The notes beneath the pieces were generated by a model. It did not search any database and had not been told where the DNA came from. It saw only the letters and a program-made list of their open reading frames with translations. A stretch of DNA of 23,800 bases from Gonium pectorale (lineage: Eukaryota > Chlorophyta > Chlorophyceae > Chlamydomonadales > Volvocaceae): positions 818,290 to 842,089 of the forward strand of contig LSYV01000030.1 of assembly GCA_001584585.1 (NCBI GenBank). Direction: 5' to 3'. A program made the translations under genes and the position numbers. This document shows, in pieces, positions 19,801 through 23,800 of this stretch (positions are counted from its first letter, which is position 1; each line of letters opens with the position of its first letter).

Positions 19801-21002
19801 CATTGTCCGCACAGTGTACCATACAAACTGCGATCGCCGAGCACTCCTTCCACTTCCCTACTGCCTTCACTACGATCTGGGCCACGCTGCCACACACGTT
19901 CTGGGATGAGATACCAGCATACCTTGCGGGGCCCCTCCAGCATTTTGCGATGCCCCCATCCCAACCACCCCTGCTGTGTCCCGCACACCTGCCACCGTGC
20001 CTCAACCCAACCTGCGCGCCCGCGCAGCGAGCAGCCGTTTGTTGTCGCGAGGCGAGCGGCAGTGTCGCCCACATCACCTCCCCCCTCGCTTTCCAATACC
20101 CTGCAGCTGGCTGCGCGGCAGTGTCCTGCCCCGCCGACTACTCCCCCGTCTGCGGCGCCGACAACGTCACCTATGCCAACGAGTGCCTTGCCGCCTGCAC
20201 GGGCGTCACGGTCGTCAGCACAGGGGAGTGCTCGGCCGCCGGCAATACCACCGCGGGGCGGGCCAGGGGCGGCGGAGCGGGCGGCGGCGCCCCCGCATGC
20301 GCCTGCCCCCGGATCTACTCCCCCGTGTGCGGCGCCGACGGCAGGACGTACGCCAACGACTGCGTGGCCAAGTGCGCCGGGGCCACGGTGGCGCACATGG
20401 GCAAGTGCGCCGACCCCTGTGAGTCCGAGTGTGCGCGCGGTGGTGGTGCAGCTCCAGGCGGCGTTCGGCGCGGCAGCGGGCGAGCACAAGTGACTGTACG
20501 TGTGGCACGAGCTGGTGCTTCCCAGCCCTCCCCTCCCTGCCCTCCCCTCACCTGCCCTACCCTCCATTCCCCTCCCTGCCCTACCCTGCCCTACTGCCGC
20601 TGCGCGGTGTTCGCTGCCGCGGATCCATGTGCGCAACGAGCGGCCGTACAGGGGTCTGAGGCCTCCCCACGTTGTCGGGTGTCCGCAGTCCGCAGCTTCG
20701 TTCCGCTCCCAGCACCTGTTATCCTCGTCATTGATCTCACCTGTCGCCTCGCGTCCTCACCGCTGGTTCTGCCCTGCCCCGCTCGCCCCTTCCCCTCGCT
20801 CAGTCCTCCCTCCCCCCCTCCCTCCCGTACCCCCCTGCTCCCCTGCCCGCCCGCCCAAATGCCCGCAGCGGGCTGCGCCACCGTGCTGTGCCCCGCCGAT
20901 TACTCGCCCGTCTGCGGCTCCGACAACGTCACCTACGCCAACGAGTGCAGCGCCGCATGCACGGGCGTCACGATCGTGGGCGAGGGGCCGTGTCGGGGAT
21001 GA
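16899..21002 (+). CDS. Secreted eight-domain Kazal-type serine protease inhibitor (6 exons)
   Basis: Exons are 16899-16968, 17529-17705, 18407-18772, 19365-19745, 20107-20418 and 20869-21002. All five introns are GT-AG and phase 1, and the 1440 nt encode 479 residues. The signal peptide (core AAAFLLLSLAGVSLVAA) is completed across intron 1, which supports that junction; Met10 is an alternative start. Kazal domains lie near residues 40-79, 84-124, 165-201, 206-246, 292-328, 333-373, 396-432 and 437-477. Type A is C-x4-C-x7-C-x10-C-x3-C-x10-C. Type B has only one residue between the first two cysteines. The order is B, A-B, A-B, A-B, A, and exons 3-5 each carry one A-linker-B module. Linkers are Gly/Ser-rich. 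Kazal domains block serine proteases by a substrate-like loop; predicted P1 residues are Leu44, Arg169, Glu296 and Arg400 in B domains and Ala in all A domains. The target proteases are unknown. Confidence 0.92.
18541..18645 (+). repeat. Gly/Ser-coding low-complexity linker in exon 3
   Basis: AGC and GGC triplet runs encode a Ser then Gly-rich linker between Kazal domains 2 and 3. The length and purity suggest slippage-driven growth. Confidence 0.85.
19525..19590 (+). repeat. 12-bp coding repeat in exon 4 linker (N-glycosylation sequons)
   Basis: GGCAACAGCAGC recurs three times after a related GGCAACAGTACT unit. The encoded linker has four Asn-Ser-Ser/Thr sequons in a row between Kazal domains 4 and 5, so it could be N-glycosylated in the secretory pathway. 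Confidence 0.85.
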
Positions 21003-22564
21003 GGCCGACGGGCCGACGGGGCCCGGAGCAGTGGGCGGGGACTCGCCCCCGCGTGTATGTGTTACGTGCTTACGTATGCGAAACGGAGCGCAGAAAACAG
21101 ATTTAGCGAGCAAGGGCTTCCTAGCCGGCAGCCGTGTGTGTGTGTGGGTGTATGCATGTGGACGGAGGGGGCAGGGCCAGCTGTGGGGGCGGAGGGCACC
21201 CGGGCAGTCCATACGTGCATTGATGAGCTGCGCCTCCGTCTGAGCAGTACAGTGGTTCGACACAGGGACTGTGCCTCGGTCGGCAATGTACAGCAAGCCG
21301 GTCAGAGCTCATTGCTGGGGGCTCACCCTTTTGTTGTTACACGTACGTTTGTTGTCACAGTCGGTGCAACGGTGCGCACGGCCCGTTTGGCCCGTCCGTC
21401 CGCGCCCGGGCACGCCGGCTGCCCAGTCGCCGCACACAGCCCGGCGCCGTACGTGGCGCCCCCGCCGCACGCACGCACGCCCCGGCGCACGTTACGTTCA
21501 AAGAGGGCACCACATCCCAACCAATGTGCAGACCACAGTTGACAACAACGCGCGGTGGAGGTTGCTAGGGGGGTCGTCTCTTTAAGGGGTCATGGCCACG
21601 GTCTGCTGGCCAGATGGGTGGGACGGCACCGGCGGCCATGCCCCTGCCCCCTAGGGTGGCCCTCCCACCGCAACTGCGTGCGCGTGTTCTTGGGGCTGCC
21701 TCCCCCCCCCCCACCACACACACGGCACGCTCGTCGTATGCGTTGTTCCTTTTCAACACACGGCACGCAGGTGTACGGCGCACGGCAGGCCAGGGCAGGG
21801 CAGGCAGGCAGGCAGGCGCACAGAGACCCCCGCCCAACAGTCCGTACGGTACGACACACAGTCCACAAGGAGTCCAGCAGCAGGCCCCAACAAATCGCGC
21901 CGAAAGCGCCGCAGAGGGCCGCGCTCAAAAGAAAGGAAAGACAGCGCCGAACAGAAGATGCGAAAGAGCACAGACCCCTACAATGGGTGTACAACCGTGC
22001 GGCACTTTATAGAAAAGTGCCCGTAGTACAGAAACCTTTGCCAAATCGCCCGCAGGATAATGGATCCTGATGGGCGGCCGCGAACCCAAACAAACTCGAA
22101 GCTATCGAACAGACTGCATCATCAAAACCACACAAGCGTGGCGGCCATCCCATATGGCCCACATCCAATCCGCCATGGCTTGCCTACAAGAGGCTGCCAC
22201 CGCTACTTCGCCATGACTTGCGTGAAGGAGGCTGGCGACGTGCCTTTATTCTCATGCCCGCTCGACCGCGACTGCGACCCCGACCAGCCGACGCCACCCC
22301 AACCCCCAACCTTCCTGCTGCCTCCAGGCGCGGCGGCAGGCAGCCAGCCACCAGCCACCCAAACCGCTGCATCGCAAATGCAGCGCCTACGGCAGCGCCT
22401 ACGGAACGCACCTTCCGCACCCCCCCCCCCCAGCCTCCATGCGCCCCCAGGCTTCTCTACTGAGAATGCCTTCCAACCCACTACCCCCCCCCCCACGTCT
22501 CCCCTGCGGCCCCCAGGCGCCCAGTGCACACACGCACACGCACGCCCCGCGCCCGCCTCTCCGC
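21003..22564. other. Convergent intergenic region, likely 3' UTRs
   Basis: This lies between the Kazal gene stop (+) and the acyl-CoA oxidase stop (-). I see no convincing exon. It contains short GT and GGCA repeats (near 21135 and 21795), several C homopolymer runs (near 21703, 22420 and 22485) and many overlapping meaningless open frames. No exact TGTAA was found soon after either stop. Confidence 0.5.
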
Positions 22565-23707
22565 CTACACGTCCGCCCCAAACAGCTCGCCCTTGTTGTC
22601 GACCTGGTTGTACCGGGCCCAGTCGCCGGCGATGGGCGCCGCCACCAGGTGGTCGGGGATGCCGAACGACTCGATCAGGCCCGTGCAGGCGGCGGGCGAC
22701 AACGCCAGCACAGCCGACCGGACGGCCTCGGGCACGGAGCGGCCGGCCTGGCGGGGCGGCGTGTGAGGGGGGGGGGAGGGCGTTACAGATGTGCTGCGGG
22801 TGATCGCAACCGGGGGACTTCCGACCGCAACCGCAACCGTGTCGAGTTGGGAATCGAACATCCACAGACGCACAACGCATGGGTCCAGAGAGCCAGAAAC
22901 ATGACCCAGGCGTGCGCGCACAGGTGAGGTTGCGGACAGACGGGTACACCCGCGACGCGAGGCAAAAGGGCGGAGGCCGGCTGCCCCCCTCAACCACATC
23001 CCCTGGGCGCACCTTGGCGGGCAGCTCGCCCTCCGCCACGAACCACGCCAGGTCGGCCTCCACGCAGCGCAGCGCAAACAGCACCGCCACGCCCCGCAGC
23101 ACGCCCGCCACGCCGCCAGACAGGCGCGGCGGCGGCGGGCAGGCGGCGGCGGCGGCGGGGTTGGCGCCCGGCTGCGGGTCGGTCCCCAGCGCGCGGAGCA
23201 GCGCGTCCAGCACCTCCCGCTCCGCAAACGCTAGCGCGGTCCCCTGGGCAGAGAAGAAGTGGGGGTGGGGACAGCATCATTTCGGCTGGAGCACTGAGTC
23301 GGAGTATGAACCTTTACAGCAAGAAATGATGAGTTCCGCACTTGGCGGTTGCCTGGTGCTTCGGGCTGGGCTGGACGACACGCCGCGCCGCGCTTGGCTG
23401 TCAATCGAGCGGTGCCATGCTTGTTTGGGCTGATACATGCCATACATGTATACATGCCGTGCAGTGACAGTGGGCGCTCCGTGCATTGCCGTACAATGCG
23501 CCGTACACGCTCGCACGCACGCACCTGCACCAGGTCGCTCTCCCGCTTCATCCACGTCTCAAACGTCGCCTCGCTGGCGCTGCCGCCCGCCGCCCGGCCC
23601 GCCGCGTCCATGGCCGCCCCCAGCCGCCGCACCAGCCGCCCCTCCCGCACCACCATCAGCCGCCGCAGCAGCGCCAGGTCGCCCAGCAGCGACAGCGCGT
23701 CGCCGCC
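22565..23707 (-). CDS. Acyl-CoA oxidase, C-terminal part (partial gene)
   Basis: Three minus-strand exons, 23707-23525, 23243-23013 and 22747-22565, are joined by GT-AG introns in phase 0 and end at a TAG. They encode the last 198 residues. Family traits are REGRLVRRL in the first exon, FETWMKRESDLVQ leading into a helix with AFAEREVLDALL, then LFALRCVEADLAWFVAEGELPAK, and a tail with IESFGIPDHLVAAPIAGDWARYN. These match the order and spacing of the C-terminal helical domain of plant and algal acyl-CoA oxidases, which carry out the first, H2O2-producing step of peroxisomal fatty acid beta-oxidation. The protein ends ADV, so it has no PTS1 tripeptide; an N-terminal PTS2 outside the window is likely but unseen. 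The catalytic and FAD-binding domains also lie beyond the window edge. Confidence 0.83.
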
Positions 23708-23800
23708 CTGGGAGCCGGGGAGCGGGTCAGGCAGGCAGAGTTGGGAGACCGGGCGGTTGGGAGGGGGCGAGGGCACATGGAGGGGCGAGGGTGCCGGGGG

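Noticed and set aside
22203..23213. 336-codon minus-strand open frame as one exon
   Set aside because: Its first part matches the acyl-CoA oxidase exon at 23243-23013, but the rest runs through an intron; the true last exon is in another frame and ends at 22565.

Overview
The window looks like nuclear DNA of a volvocine green alga of the Chlamydomonas type. It is GC-rich with strongly GC3-biased exons. Introns are many and short to medium, with GTGAGT/GTGCGG-type donors and NCAG acceptors. TGTAA motifs lie downstream of one gene, simple repeats are plentiful, and a C-terminal MYND-finger family of the kind expanded in these algae is present. No bacterial operon, rRNA, tRNA or CRISPR array was found.

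Layout. (1) 1-168 is a pure (GAT)56 tract at the window edge. (2) 853-4170 (+) is a two-exon, 973-residue protein ending in a MYND zinc finger. (3) 4171-7545 is mostly unassigned, with TGTAA candidates and a faint coding-like patch. (4) 7546-9419 (+) is a decayed tandem copy of the MYND gene. It has an early frameshift, an in-frame stop, a second frameshift, a 12-unit 16-bp minisatellite and a clean 1.59-kb internal deletion. (5) 16331-11561 (-) is an 11-exon gene. I assembled it by splice sites and phase into one 316-residue reading frame: signal peptide, eight-cysteine knottin-like domain, then a complete dienelactone hydrolase (DLH) domain with its Cys/Asp/His triad. One exon is only 5 nt long and encodes the Glu of the QEWWG motif. 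(6) 16899-21002 (+) is a 6-exon, 479-residue secreted inhibitor with eight Kazal domains. All its introns are phase 1. (7) 23707-22565 (-) is the C-terminal part of an acyl-CoA oxidase running off the window.

How the genes relate. The knottin-DLH and Kazal genes are divergent, with 567 bp between start codons, each with a TATA-like element. A 20-nt imperfect palindrome occurs once in the shared spacer and once in the first DLH intron. Both products have signal peptides and disulfide-rich domains, so co-expression as a secreted pair is a reasonable hypothesis, but the sequence alone does not prove it. The most unusual items are the knottin-DLH fusion, its catalytic-site microexon, and the Kazal array in which one domain type keeps P1 Ala while the other varies (Leu, Arg, Glu, Arg).
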